NCBI GenBank assembly: GCA_950295325.1
Contig: OX485807.1
Span: 26,943,666-27,007,665 of the forward strand
Source: Polytrichum commune
Lineage: Eukaryota; Streptophyta; Polytrichopsida; Polytrichales; Polytrichaceae
Direction: 5' to 3'
Length of the DNA: 64,000 nucleotides
A program made the position numbers and the translations under genes. Of this stretch, positions 10,859 to 23,143 are shown piece by piece (within the stretch, counting starts at the first letter, position 1; each line of letters starts with the position of its first letter). The notes under the pieces are model-generated. The model had not been told where the DNA came from. It searched no databases and saw nothing but the letters and a program-made list of their open reading frames with translations.

Positions 10859-11779
10859 TACCACTTGGCCCCTATATGTTTGTTATTGATTCATCCATAT
10901 GTAACTTCAATAGAGTAATTTAGCATAACATTATTCATATCTATGACAGTGTTATGTGGGATTGACAATATTCCACAAAATGTTTTCCATATTTAGTATG
11001 AATGTGGGGATGTTTTGTGGAATATTGTCACTCGCACAGAACATTGTTATGGATCTGAATAATGTTATGAGGGTTTTTGAGCTCGATTTAGGTGTTAATT
11101 AAGATACAACATTAGCAGTCTACAAAGTGATCAACGTTTTCATTTTCCCTTTGGTAGGAGTTTAAAATTTGCCACTTGGCCCCTATATGTTTGTTATTGA
11201 TTCATCCATATGTAACTTCAATAGAGTAATTTAGCATAACATTATTCATATCTATGACAGTGTTATGTGGGATTGACAATATTCCACAAAATGTTTTCCA
11301 TATTTAGTATGAATGTGGGGATGTTTTGTGGAATATTGTCACTCCCACATAACATTGTTATGGATCTGAATGATGTTATGAGGGTTTTTGAGCTCGATTT
11401 AGGTGTTGATTAAGATACAACATTAGCAGTCTACAAAGTGATCAACGTTTTCATTTTCCCTTTGGTAGGAGTTAAAAACTTGCCACTTGGCCCCTCTATG
11501 TTTGTTATTGATTCATCGAAATTGACTTCAATGGAGTGATTTAGCATAACATTATTCGAATCCATGACATCTTTTGTGAGACTGATAATATTCCACAAAA
11601 TATTTCCCATATTTAGTCTGAATGTGGGGGATAATCCGTGGAATATTGTCACACAAAACACTATTATGGATCCGAATAATGTTATGAGGGTTTTTGAACC
11701 CATTTTGGGTGTTAATGAAGATACAACATTAGCAATCTACATAGTGATCAACATTTTCATTTCCCCTTTGGTAGGAGTT
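10859..11779. repeat. 311-bp tandem array, three units, with palindromic core
   Basis: The phrase ccacttggcccct recurs at 10861, 11172 and 11483, giving an exact 311-bp period twice. Units 1 and 2 are almost identical. Unit 3 is clearly more diverged and slightly shorter. Each unit contains an inverted pair of about 50 bp (cataacattattca ... and its complement) matching the palindromic element at 663-766. No protein is encoded. Confidence 0.85.
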
Positions 11780-11887
11780 ATGAATGTGTTGGTTTTGAAG
11801 TATGCCTACATCAACCTCAAGTGTACGAGAAGCCTAATCTAACTCTCTCAATGCACAAAGCCATGCATTTGAGCCACATTTTGAACC

Positions 11888-12216
11888 ACACTAAAAATGG
11901 TAGTTAGTGTTTGATTATATTTAATGTTGCTACCACCCTACCCTACTCAACACTAAATTTGAATTCCTTGACAATTAGTGTTAGACATAAATGTGCCGCT
12001 ACCTTCCACACTGCCACCTCCCTTCCTATGAAGCATTTCTTTTCTTCTCATATCCTTACTAAAACTAAATCTAAACATGCAACTTCCACATATTGCCATA
12101 GTTGATATTTAGTGCTTGAGTTAAACACTTGATGTTACTTACTTTCATAGGGTTATTGACATTTAGTGTACGTGTCCATATTTAGTGTACCAAACACTAA
12201 ACATCCTTTTTAGTGT
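11888..12216. mobile_element. Possible MITE with ACACTAAAAA termini
   Basis: The interval begins acactaaaaa and ends with the exact complement tttttagtgt. Inside each end is a related inverted tagtgtttg block. It is AT-rich with many internal tagtgt motifs and no coding capacity. I could not find a convincing target duplication, so this is tentative. From 12230 to 13080 I see nothing recognisable. Confidence 0.35.
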
Positions 12217-13299
12217 AGTTGTCATTCCTAGCACAAGTTACATCAACCTTCAAATCACTCAAATGCCCGTCAATTACCTTGATATCGATGAAGATCTTTG
12301 TTCAAACTTGAACACGTTGAAGGTGTATCCGATGGTCCTTTAGAGTCCTTTAGGAGTTAAAGGCTACCCAAGACAATGACACCAATAATACTATTGGCGG
12401 TATAAACTACCATCACGTTGGTGGCCGGGCGTACTCGGGTCAAGGGTCATAGAAAGTCATAGCTTATGTGGACTTGGGTCTTTAGCACGAGGCTCCTCTA
12501 TAACAATAGATCTACAACTATGTATCTAGACTATTGATATTCTCGAGTTTTGCTTTTCTTTTCCTCGGAGCTTTATAACTCCCTCGTGTGCCTTTTAATT
12601 GGGCCAAGCCCGTACACCGATAGCTTATATCACTCTCGGCCGCAACTTTGAGTGCCATGTGTCGTTTCACGATTGGCCTTTGTGAGGAGCAAGGCTAGCG
12701 GGCAATGATAAGCTAAGCAACTCGTTCACTAGACTAACATAGATATCTTGACGACACCCAATTTCGTGCACACGAGTAGAACTACTTACTTGTTATTTAT
12801 TTAGGGGTTCGAGAAGATGGGCTAAGAGTGGTGGGTTTTCCCTTGGTTTCCGGACGGGGGGTTATGTTATGAGGCCACATGGAAAAGTTTTTTTTGACTT
12901 TAAGTCATTACCGGGTTTTTTAAGCTCACGAGCGTGAATGGATGACGGCCTCCAATTAGAGAAGAACCGTGCATTCAGATTTTGTTCCCAACAAACAAGG
13001 GGGGGAGGTACACTTGGCACCATGACGTGGCACAACGCCATTGGTGGAGAGATGACACAAGCATACTCTTCTCCCTCTTTAGTATGACACGCTTGGGAAA
13101 CACAAACAAAAAAGGTCGTATTATTATCGAGGTGTCGTCTTTTAGTTAATATGACAATTGGCATAAAATTGTTGTACTGTCAAGGGAATACAAAAACATA
13201 AGCAATATGAGCTTTATATATATATATATATATATATATACAACGAGTTTAAGCAATAAAGATTGTATGAAATGATAACTTTTAACTCCAAACAAATAT

Positions 13300-14800
13300 A
13301 AATATTCTCAAGAACTCTTGAAATGGGAGTTCAAAAATCTCTGGTGTTGCCTATCCAAGTTAGCGATTGTCATCTTATCTATATTTCCTACTAACGTTTG
13401 AGAAGTAGTAATTTCATTAACACCAAAATGTGAAGAGTTGTATGATAAGAAATTAGACAACATTGATGCATGATGTTTAACATCACTAAGCTTTACTATA
13501 GGTGGAGCAACATCGTCCACACCTACTAAATCAAAACCTTGTGCATAATTGATTCCCAAAATAACATCCACCAACTCGTCAATACTCAATTCTAGCCTAG
13601 TAATCTCTTCCCCTTCCATCTAAATGTAAGTATCGATTGACATCTCATCATCACCCAATCGCAACTTTGAAATCAGAGCACCAAGTTCATTTGATGCTTC
13701 TTGCATTCTATTCGTCTCCCTTTCATCAACCAAGGCAAAAAAATCAACATTCCATGTTGCAGGTTGTATATGTGCCATCCTCCAACTCACTATGCAACTT
13801 CATACTTCCTAATTATCTATACATCCAACTCATTCCATACTTCATTACTCCACATATGATAGCAAGTCTAATGTTGGGCGCCACCTTCCTTAAGTCCTTC
13901 AATGTAGCATCCTCACACTGTGATAAAACCCACTACAAAAGCTTGTTCTTGTACTGAATTTTGAAAGATGCTATTATACCTTGATCCAAAGGTCGAAGTA
14001 TGCTTATAACATTGGGAGGAAGGAATACCAAAGTCATGTTGCTCAATTCCCAAGGTTGAAAAACCACGAGACTTACCAACTTTGGCAGAGCTAACAACAT
14101 GTGAAGATGCATTATCCAACATCCTCGGGGGGTTCGCTCCCTCTTATATTTTGCATACACGTGCGTTCGGGACCTATTTATTGGGGGGGGGTATCTACCT
14201 TGCAGAAAAGATTATAAGGTGATGGTATTTTACATGTAAAAGCCTGAAAATATTATATGTGATGGTATTTTACATGTAAACATGTTTCACTATTTTAAAA
14301 TCCCCTATTTTACATGTACATTTTTTACAAAATTTATCTACAATGAATATATTGGACCCTATTTTTTATCGCACGTTGTTCTACAATTTACTTAAGTGAA
14401 CCCCCCGAGCCAACATCATAATCACCTTTTGATTTTGGCCTTTGAACCGATTGTTGAGCTGCAAAATTAAAGCTTCAAATATATCCCCCTTCATCCAAGA
14501 TGTTTTTATTTAAGTGCCATTGAACATACTCATGAGGCTGCCACCTTCCAAAACATCGTGGTTGCTTAGACATATATATCACAATTAACTTCAACTTATC
14601 GGTCCCAAATGAATTAACAACAAGAGCCAGTGTTACACGCTCCTTCTGTAACTTCCGACCCTTCACCTTCCCTTGTGCTAATGTTTTATTAGGATGTACT
14701 CTAAAAATACAATCGAGTCTCAACCATGTTGTAAACATCTTCATGCTCGTAATTTGGCATAAGAATAAGAAGGAGGCCATTCTAATCCTAACGAGTTCCA
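13300..14800 (-). pseudogene. pogo/Tigger-like (DDE_1) transposase, broken
   Basis: Read on the minus strand, the family order is preserved in pieces: a YNMxET region near 14730, HPNKTLAQGKVKGRKLQKER, SKQPRCFGRW, LDNASSH (second catalytic Asp, near 14110), LPPNVISILRPLDQGIIASF, a WVLSQCEDATLKDLRKV block near 13930, and a C-terminal 103-codon open segment (13308-13619). It cannot be functional. The first catalytic Asp of the usual NMDETG motif reads Val. Several frame changes and stops separate the blocks. A 286-bp MITE interrupts the sequence just before LDNASSH. Confidence 0.75.
14124..14409. mobile_element. hAT-type MITE inside the pogo transposase
   Basis: A 286-bp insertion with 12-bp perfect inverted termini (CTCGGGGGGTTC) and a perfect 8-bp target duplication CCAACATC at 14116-14123 and 14410-14417. 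An 8-bp duplication is typical of hAT. Removing the insert and one duplication leaves the pogo frame running into LDNASSH, which confirms the boundaries. Inside is a near-identical direct repeat (gtgatggtattttacatg) at about 14220 and 14260. A G run lies at 14183-14191. Confidence 0.85.
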
Positions 14801-15414
14801 TTCTACACTAGTAACCCTAATTAACGTTAAGTTCCCAATGATAAGTGAAGTTCCCAAGTAGTTCCCAAGTGAAAATAGATGTATTTTAGATGTACATAAC
14901 ATAGATGAAAGGAATTTTAGCATGCATTACCCCTTTAATACGACAAAACAAAGATTCTAAATGTCGTATGAAAGAGGGAGTTTTGAACTAAAAACTTTGG
15001 TCGCGCAAAAATGTGTCATAATATCGAGGGTGTCGTATAAACGAGTGACATACTAATGAGGTTAGACTGTATGTTCTTAGATCCACACCTCACCACACAT
15101 TATCCATATATAGGCATGTGATTTGAGAGAACTAATTGAATAACACTCACATACCTTAGTATCATGCGCGCGGGCTTCACCTGACACATAGATTAGTAGA
15201 TTCTTACTCTCCAAACTTGTCATTATTTTAATCGTTCATTTTGTTTCTCAATGAGTAAATTTAGAATAAGCTCAACTAATATTGAGCTATTTTTTGTTAG
15301 CCATGGTATGTACAGACTGAATGTGGAGAATATATGGGAATACTAAGTGGAATATTGTCAGTCCCATAAAACATTGTTATGAATATGAACAATGTTATGT
15401 AAAGTCCCTCAAAG

Positions 15415-15790
15415 AGGGCCAAAATTGTGGATTGATTCTTCTTGGAGAAAAGTTTCTATTAAGAGCTCACTATTTGGATCCTATTTTGAAGGTTGGGTGC
15501 AAATTTTGGGACCTCCTTGTCCCACCTCTCAAACTTTGAGAGAAATTTCAAGTCTAAAAAAGGGTATGTGCATGGGACTCATTGTCCTAAATCTTGGATC
15601 GGCCTATGCAAAGCTAGCTTGGCCCACCCATCCAAATAGGACAAGCTAGAAAGTTTGTTTTTAATAGCCCGACATGACTCTTGTGGATGATAATTTAGGC
15701 ATGAAGAGGACTTGGGCGACTTTGTGTTAATTCTGGTAAATTCATGATTTGGGACTAAACCCATGGTTTCATCTACTTTATTTTACAAAT
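15415..15790 (-). repeat. Dispersed repeat, copy 1 of 3
   Basis: In reverse orientation it parallels 19870-20140 and, more weakly, 17490-17700. All share the tagtcccaaa/caaagtcaccc block, an aagctagctttgc/gctttctagcttgtcc region and a cccaaaa(t/c) plus gaggtggg/gaggagg block. A half copy of the 663-766 palindrome lies just before it at 15349-15396. The family is not recognised, and no gene is seen between 15800 and 17480. Confidence 0.4.
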
Positions 15791-17489
15791 TACTTTGATA
15801 GGATTAAACTTTGGGTTTAGCCCTTAAACCCAAGAAACTGGAGTTTACCTGTATAATAGGCCTTTATTAGTTCTTTTAATTATGTGCCAAGAAGCCGAAT
15901 ATAGGAGAAGGGCTACATTGCCTTCCTTGCCACCTAAGGTAGATGAGGCTAATGTGGACATCTCCATCTTTCTAGAATCATCCAACTCATGGATTTGAGC
16001 ATTAGAAGCTTAAGCATGTTAGCAATTACGAATCATGACCACATAAGTTGAGGAAGGTGTTGATCTAGGCTCCATAATCAAAGATTCTTTACTTCCCAAC
16101 GTGTTGTTTACATCAATGTTGTGTAAGTGGACAACATCATTAGTAGATTCTACATGAGTCATTTGCCAATGAAAACCAAGTTTAATGCCAATATTGGTTG
16201 TATCATGTCTCTAAAGTAGACACATGTATGGCAAAATGTTACGCCATTGTTATTTCATTATAGAATACCCACAATCCAAGTTGGTTGGCACCTCATAGCC
16301 ACATACCGCCTCTTAATTTGCCTCGGTGGATAGCACTCCTCATTACGAAGGATAGTGGATGTAGTTTGACTTTTACAAAGGTGATTAACCCAAATTTCAT
16401 CAAGGTGGTAGCTGAATGACCACGTATTACTCACCAACCAAATTAAAACAACCATATTGCCGATTAGGAGCCAAAAATACGTGTCCAATTAAGGAAGCTA
16501 ACCGAATTAGCCTCATCTAGCTTAAGCTTCCATCATAGGTGTGGGAACCTTGGAATTTGCAGATGCTCATGTCATGTGGCTTCTTGACTATATCTCCAAT
16601 GCCACCTAACTTCCCAATGAACAACTTCTTTGTCAACAATAGGCTTATAAGTGATATATGAGTAAAAAAAAAAAAACATTTTTTCTTTTCTTTCCATTCT
16701 CTATATTATGCATGTTCTTAATACTTTGGACACGGTGCATTCTATTTAGATTTACGATATAATGGAGAATGCTATGATGTTGTAAGGGAGTTCACACCAT
16801 ACAATGAATCGAGTCCATCTCACCGCAAAGTTGCAATCAAAGGCACACGGCTCTTTGCTTCACACTAGAAAGCACTTGGCAAGAGGAACGTTAGTTGACG
16901 TGTGGTACCAAACTAAGTCCACGTCCAAAATTATAAGATGTTGAAGTCTATCATAAGATCTTTTGCTTATGTATGCAGGTTGATGGTTATAATATAATAG
17001 TAGTTCATTTGAATATATTTTATTGTTAAACATTTAATTATATATATTCAACATCAAATAAAAATAAAATGTAGTTCTTCCATCATTTTAATATCATAGC
17101 ATTCAAGTTATAACTGAAGATTCACACATCCCCCTTGAATTTGGGCATAATAGAAGTGTATCAACAGAACTGCTAAAAATTTAGAGCAACCAAAAAGTCA
17201 AAATCTTGAAAATATATCTATATTTACTTAAATACAAGTTTAATGAAACCAAGACACAATTTTTTTTTATCCCAAAGCATGTGCCAAATATTGGGGCTCT
17301 CTTGAATGTGCTTTGAAATTATCACCATTTGTTTTAGGAATAGGGTCCAACACATGATTTGAGGTCATTCCTCCAAATAGTGGTGTTGCTCACAGTGGAA
17401 TCAAACTCAAAATTTGGTCCCTCTTTTCAAGAGCTACTTTATGCATAACTCTAAGAGAGTCGTCTACAAAGTAAAGCAGATTTAATCAC

Positions 17490-17700
17490 GGGTTTAGTCC
17501 CAAACCTTGAGATCATGTGTAATCAACACAAAGTCACCCAAGTTTTCTTATTGCTTATAAAAACATACACATAGAGTGGTGGTGGGCTAATAAAAAACCG
17601 GCTTCTAGTGTACTCTATTTCCATAGACCCTAAAACTCTCTCAAAGTTTTTGTGATGCAAAGAGGAGGTCCCAAAACGTTCATCCAACTTTCCAAACAGG
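17490..17700 (+). repeat. Dispersed repeat, copy 2 of 3
   Basis: It shares with 19870-20140 the blocks gtcccaaaccttgag, aacacaaagtcacccaag, a gggcta-type segment and an agaggaggtcccaaa segment, in the same order. No coding capacity. From 17710 to 18670 nothing else is recognised. Confidence 0.4.
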
Positions 17701-18679
17701 CTCCAATGGCAATGGAGCAACTTTAGAAAAAGATTGAACATTGGTGACCGGAACCTTTGATATAGGGAGTAAGAATAGACACTGGAACTCATAGAAACAA
17801 CATTTTCATTGGGTACTTTATTCTATATACAATGCCAACAAGGTTGCCACCCTAGCATAAGAAGATCTCCTTTGTCTTCCGGTCATGTGGTTTGAAGGGC
17901 CTTTGGGTTGACCAAATAGAAGAAGGAAAACGTCGAGGCATTTCGTCAACTTGAATTCTTGTCAATTGGATTTTTGTCCGCTTTAATTTGTCCAAGGAAT
18001 GCGACCAACCTTTAGTAGTGGGTCCCAACTGCAAGTTCCTTGCAACACACCGATTTCCATGCGACCCACTACTACTAATTAAGCCCTTCCCAATACGCCA
18101 ATTAAGGCCTAGGATACTTGCATGTGTTTTTGATGTTATTTTAATTTTAATTTTAATTTTCCCGGGTGGAGGGTTGCACACTTGTCCACACTAATATAGT
18201 GACGCTCCACACTATTTTGAGTGTTGCTCCCACAAGAACAAAACACAATGACTTATTTTACATTGGGATTGCTATACGCATAAACAACAAAGTTATATAA
18301 GCTTTGTAATCTAGTTTCAATCCAAGGTAAATTTTGTACGGGTAGTTTCCTCGACCCTTTCTCTATAAAGGGTTGAGGAAATTTTGGGGAACTTTGTTGG
18401 CTAGGTACCAAACAAGAATCTAGAGTACATGCTTGTTGCTCAACCTTGAGTACAATTCCCACCAAGTGGTCCTCTTGGAAACACCCCCAACTCCCTCCCA
18501 CATGACCCGTTACGCAACAAAAAGACCAAATTTTAGCACAATTAGTTCTCAACCGTACCCCGGACAACTCTCGCCAAGATTTTTGGGGAATATAAAAACT
18601 TTTCACAAACTTATAAAAGAGGGAAAATATAACATGATTTATGTGTGCTTGGTGTTGAGATTTCAAAAAGTGCCTCTAA

Positions 18680-19178
18680 GGGCCACTTCACACACGAGAC
18701 TAAGAGCCCGTGACCATTACACTCAAAGCACTCTCATTGGTGGAAAAGGCGGAGCCGGTCCGAGTTTGCTTCACACTACGCTTGAGGGACCAACGGAGTA
18801 TGTGAATGCAAGATGGATGTAAAGTCTACATGGATTCCTACATGGCATGAAATGGATCATGTTTCATGGTTACTTGGATTATTTTCAAATATTACGTCTA
18901 GGAGGTCGGCTGAACACAAAAACCGGGAGACTATGGCATTCCGAACGCTCACAACTGTTGGTGTATTCTATTTTATCATGTGTGAGGACCCACATGAATA
19001 GAAATTCATTGATATAGCATTTGGTTGAGGGCCAATCACATGTGGCCTCACACTACACTTGAGGGTCTGTGACCACACTACATGATTTTGGAGGTGTCTT
19101 GGGATGGCCTTTGAACACTTTCTTTTGGGCTCTCACAATTTCACGGTCATAGCTATTGGCTCGTGTGTGAAGTGGCCC
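18680..19178. mobile_element. Harbinger (Tourist-like) MITE, TAA-flanked
   Basis: A 499-bp element with inverted termini GGGCCACTTCACACACGAG and its complement, flanked by TAA at 18677-18679 and 19179-19181. A three-base TAA duplication with GGG termini fits PIF/Harbinger. A second, internal pair of terminus-like blocks (cttcacactacgcttgaggg near 18772, cctcacactacacttgaggg near 19048) suggests a composite built from two smaller units. It is non-coding. Confidence 0.75.
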
Positions 19179-19869
19179 TAATTCATCGACATTGCAACAT
19201 TATTTGGATACCTTTATTATCATAGTAACAAAACATAGTATGTTGACCGTTATCAGTAAGCATATGAGCAAACAAAGTTTTGAATTTTGTGATTTGATAT
19301 TGACCCGAGGTAGTTTACATGGATAAAGAAGAAACCTATTTGCAAAGGCAACCTAATGGCCCGTATTGTTTTGGATGATTGTTATTTTGTTATTGGTGGT
19401 ATATCCATATCAACATGTTTGTGTCATGACTTGTAATGACGCGACAAGATCATGTATCGTGACTTGTAATAAATTCTAAGGAATTGTAGATCTTCCACAC
19501 CACATGCTATGTGTTCCGGCATTGCAATCAATTGCTAAGCACATCGCTCAAATGATTGAAACTTGTGCCCACCTTGCAAATGGTGTGGGTCTTAATCTTG
19601 GCAAACTTGTAACGGAGTACCTATTAAAGTCCACCCAACAATAGTGGAGTGAACTTGGGAACTCATCCAAGAAGTGTGAGAACTTATTGGCTACCAAGTT
19701 TCTAACCCTTGAATAAATCTTGGGCGCAAAGAGAGGGAGGGGGGGGGGGGGGCACAATGAATGGGGAGCACAAGGTGAGATTCTCTTGTAGATTGAAACA
19801 AGAGGGAATCCTAATACAATTTATGTTACATAATAGAGTTATGTGTAAAGCAAAGGAGATGAAATGATG

Positions 19870-20140
19870 GGTGTAATCCCAAACCTTGAGTTGGTGAGAA
19901 TTAACACAAAGTCACCCAAGTTTTCCTTAATGCTTAAATTATTACACACAAAGAGCGGTTTCGGGCTATTTAAAAACTAGCTTTCTAGCTTGTCCTACAA
20001 GAATGAGTGGGCCAAGCTAGGCCAATCTCGGATTCAGGATGACGGACTTCCCATACACAAACCTTGTTGTAGATCCCAAAATTCAAGAGTCAAGGTTTAA
20101 GAGGTGGAAAGAGGAGGACCCAAATCTCACTCATTTTCAT
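19870..20140 (+). repeat. Dispersed repeat, copy 3 of 3
   Basis: The third member of the family at 15415-15790 (opposite strand) and 17490-17700. A 14-base G run lies shortly before it at 19739-19752. No gene is seen between 19200 and 20500. Confidence 0.4.
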
Positions 20141-20544
20141 GCTAAATCTTCTTACTGATAATTAAGCATCCATAAGGGTATGATTCTAGCACCTTACATG
20201 ACATATTCCTGGCCCCACCCAACTTGGACATTGAACTGGATAGTGTTATGAAAGCCCTAGCATGCACAATCATGTGCACCTATACATTTACTTAGAGTTT
20301 ATTATCGGCACATCATTCGAAGGCAATTTTGATACCCTCGTGTAGTCCAACTCTTTGCACTTAAACTGCTTTAGTGCCAGGTGGCATCCTTTGCAAGTGA
20401 CACCTGTCACTTGGCACAAATATCACACATGCCTGTGACTATGTTATGCCTTTAGAGGAGATATGAACCACAGACTCATGCCATGCAAAGTTGGAAAGAA
20501 TATACAAATATGTGTAAGTTGACTCACCGTCATCTAATGACTTC

Positions 20545-21300
20545 ACTAAAGATTGTATTTAGTGTCACTGATTCTATTTGTCTTGCTCAATACTAATTCT
20601 AAACCACCCGTGTTGTGTCACTAACACTAGATGTATACCTAACGTTTTTTTTGTCATTCCTTGTAGTAAAAACCAATTGGACATTACACTTAGTGATATT
20701 TCATCCAAATTGCAATCATCCATGACAAATATTTCATTACATAAATGGTAGGATGCAGAATACACCAAGCTTTGTTTCAATAATTGGCCTTTGAATGAAC
20801 TAAAGGTGACTTGGGGTCATACCGTTATTCAATTGCATGGTTGTGTTCCATTTTTATATTTAGCACCTGACATGGGCTTCCACTATCTTACTTTCATGAA
20901 TAATGAATAATAAGAATATTATGAATAGTGTTGGTATTTTTAATGATAGCTTTGCTTATTAATAGTGATTCTAGGGAATAACATTGGGTTAAACAATGTT
21001 TCTTGCGAATGATTAGGGGATGAACGGTAATTCTTGTGCATAATGATGGGAGTATAACTCCACCCAAATCTCCAAGTTCAGGTGGAATGTATGAATGGTA
21101 TAAAACAATTCCAACTTTTGTTTGAGAGGCCCACGTAATATAATTGACATATTCCACGGTCACAAATCCAACCCACACGGCTGAATAATGTTATTGGTTA
21201 TAGTTATGAACTTCTTCATAAAAAATGTCACTAGAAAAGTTAGCATAGCGACATAAAATACCACATGACACTAGATACAATATTTAGTGTATTGATCATG
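20545..21300 (+). repeat. Dispersed tagtgtca-rich repeat, copy 1 of 3
   Basis: It shares two separated blocks with 34750-35110 and 57735-57965: an early tactaatt(c/a)taaac block followed by gtgtcactaacact and gtcattccttgta, and a late ctagaaaagttagcatag/gacataaaataccacatgacac block. The spacing between blocks differs among copies, so the element has suffered internal indels. Probably an old non-autonomous DNA element. Confidence 0.45.
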
Positions 21301-23109
21301 TTTGGTAATTACTAAGCCTATGGTAAAATATGTGAGTCAAATATGTGGGTTTATGTTAAACAATCAATTCAAGAGCAAATACGAAACAAAAACCTATAAG
21401 TGTACAAAGAGAAATTGAGTTGGCATTGGTCTAAATATCAATGTTACTAGTGAATCGAGGCTTGTGGGCCTTATTTGGTCATTTTTCTTAATGGAAGACC
21501 TCTACAATGAGCTAAATCTATGTGTTCACAATATGTTAACCATCTTAGGTTCAATTCTTCAGAAACCTTGGATGGCCTACTATGTGATCACACAAAGAGA
21601 AAGTGGATCTTCACCTAATTCAACCCCCCATAATTTCTGACCCTCAAAATGACAATCCTTCCTCATAAGTTGAAGAACTTGCATGAAATTATATCCTATT
21701 CATTGTGGGAGTGAGGATTCTTTGAATTATGAAATGATCATATATGTCCCCCCCCCCCCCCCTCCCAACAATGATGTTTGACTATGGCATCTAGAATGAC
21801 TAACATATTCCAAACATGTAGTCCAATCTCTTGTCAACACGTGTCATCTTGATGTCCGGTCTCAAATTCACATTCAACCATACACACTCAAAAATAGGTG
21901 TTTGAGAGTGAAAAACCGAAATAAGCACGTGTACCTTATACTACGTTATATAGGGACTCACATGCGTCATTTTCTTCGCGAGGTCTTTTATTATTGCAAT
22001 GGAAAATGAGGTGGATCCTTGTACATGCATAGAGAGTCTTGAAGTCAATAAAGTGGAGTGCGAAAGTACTCAAAGCGGCTTCGGGGTCATCACGCATATC
22101 AAGTAAATGTACGGCTTCTCATTCTACTTTGCAACATACACATGTGTGTCCGAGTCACCCCCTTGAAGAAATATTTTGGATATCGAACTACAATTATACA
22201 ATTCGATATATATAGGCCCTAAGCTAATGATATTTATGCATGTTGGTAGAGCGAGTCTAGTAGATCCGCAAACCCGTGATCATCAATCTTTGTGACAATT
22301 TCTTAACTTAAAATATCCCATGCTTTTGTTGGATCAAATGGCACGAGTCGTTCATGGATAAAGGAAATTATCGTATATGAGCATACCTCTCATTCATCCA
22401 ACCTAAAAGTTCAGAAATAGTGTGCAACTCAGAGGTTTATTTTTCAAGTCAATTTGGCACCGAAATTAGCTTTCAAAACCACGGATTAGTGTACTCGAGC
22501 TCGTTTAAGATGATTCACCAGTAAACCTATAGGGGGTCAAGCTTTTATGTTGGATGGAAGAGAGGGACGCTCATATATGATAATTCCCTCCCTCCGTCTT
22601 TCACTATGTAGAAGAAATCTTGCCCATTTCAATTGTTTGTTGCAGCTAGTTTATTGCAAATCATGTCGGAAACCTCTCAAGGCCCAAACCCAAAGCTTCT
22701 CAAAATTGCCTAAACAATTTCAATCCAATCTAATAGCTTTATGAATAAATTCTTCAGCGGTTCTAGTGGTGGCTCTGATTGTCCAGATGGCATTGACTTA
22801 GGATTGTCCAAAAGAAACAATACAATTGTCCATGTGTCCCATGTTCATAAGATTATAACATGAATGTGCACAATGGTATGGACAAGTGGAGGTGGATGCT
22901 GGACACACAAAAAATCTTCTTGACTTTTAGGGGTTAAAAAATATCACTAATTCAATTTGGTTGCCAATGGTCCAAAAATCTCTTGATGGCAATCAAATTT
23001 ATTTGAACATATTATTACTTCTTTGTCATGTTTCGGAGGGTTGTACAATTGAGGTTTTAGCACACCTCCCCCCCCCCCCATTCTTGATCCTTTAAAGACT
23101 TCCTTCTCA

Positions 23110-23143
<34 letters not shown>

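Larger units (their letters stand above)
13085..15069 (-). mobile_element. pogo/Tigger-like DNA transposon, decayed
   Basis: The transposase remnant lies on the minus strand between about 14800 and 13300. The right end reads cgagggtgtcgta...gaggttagactg and is followed by TA at 15070-15071, matching the TA target of pogo elements. In reverse that end starts CAGTCTAACCTCATTAGTA, close to known Tigger/pogo termini. The left end is unclear: a similar cgaggtgtcgt block near 13125 lies in the same orientation rather than inverted. A (TA)n microsatellite occupies 13218-13241. Confidence 0.65.
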
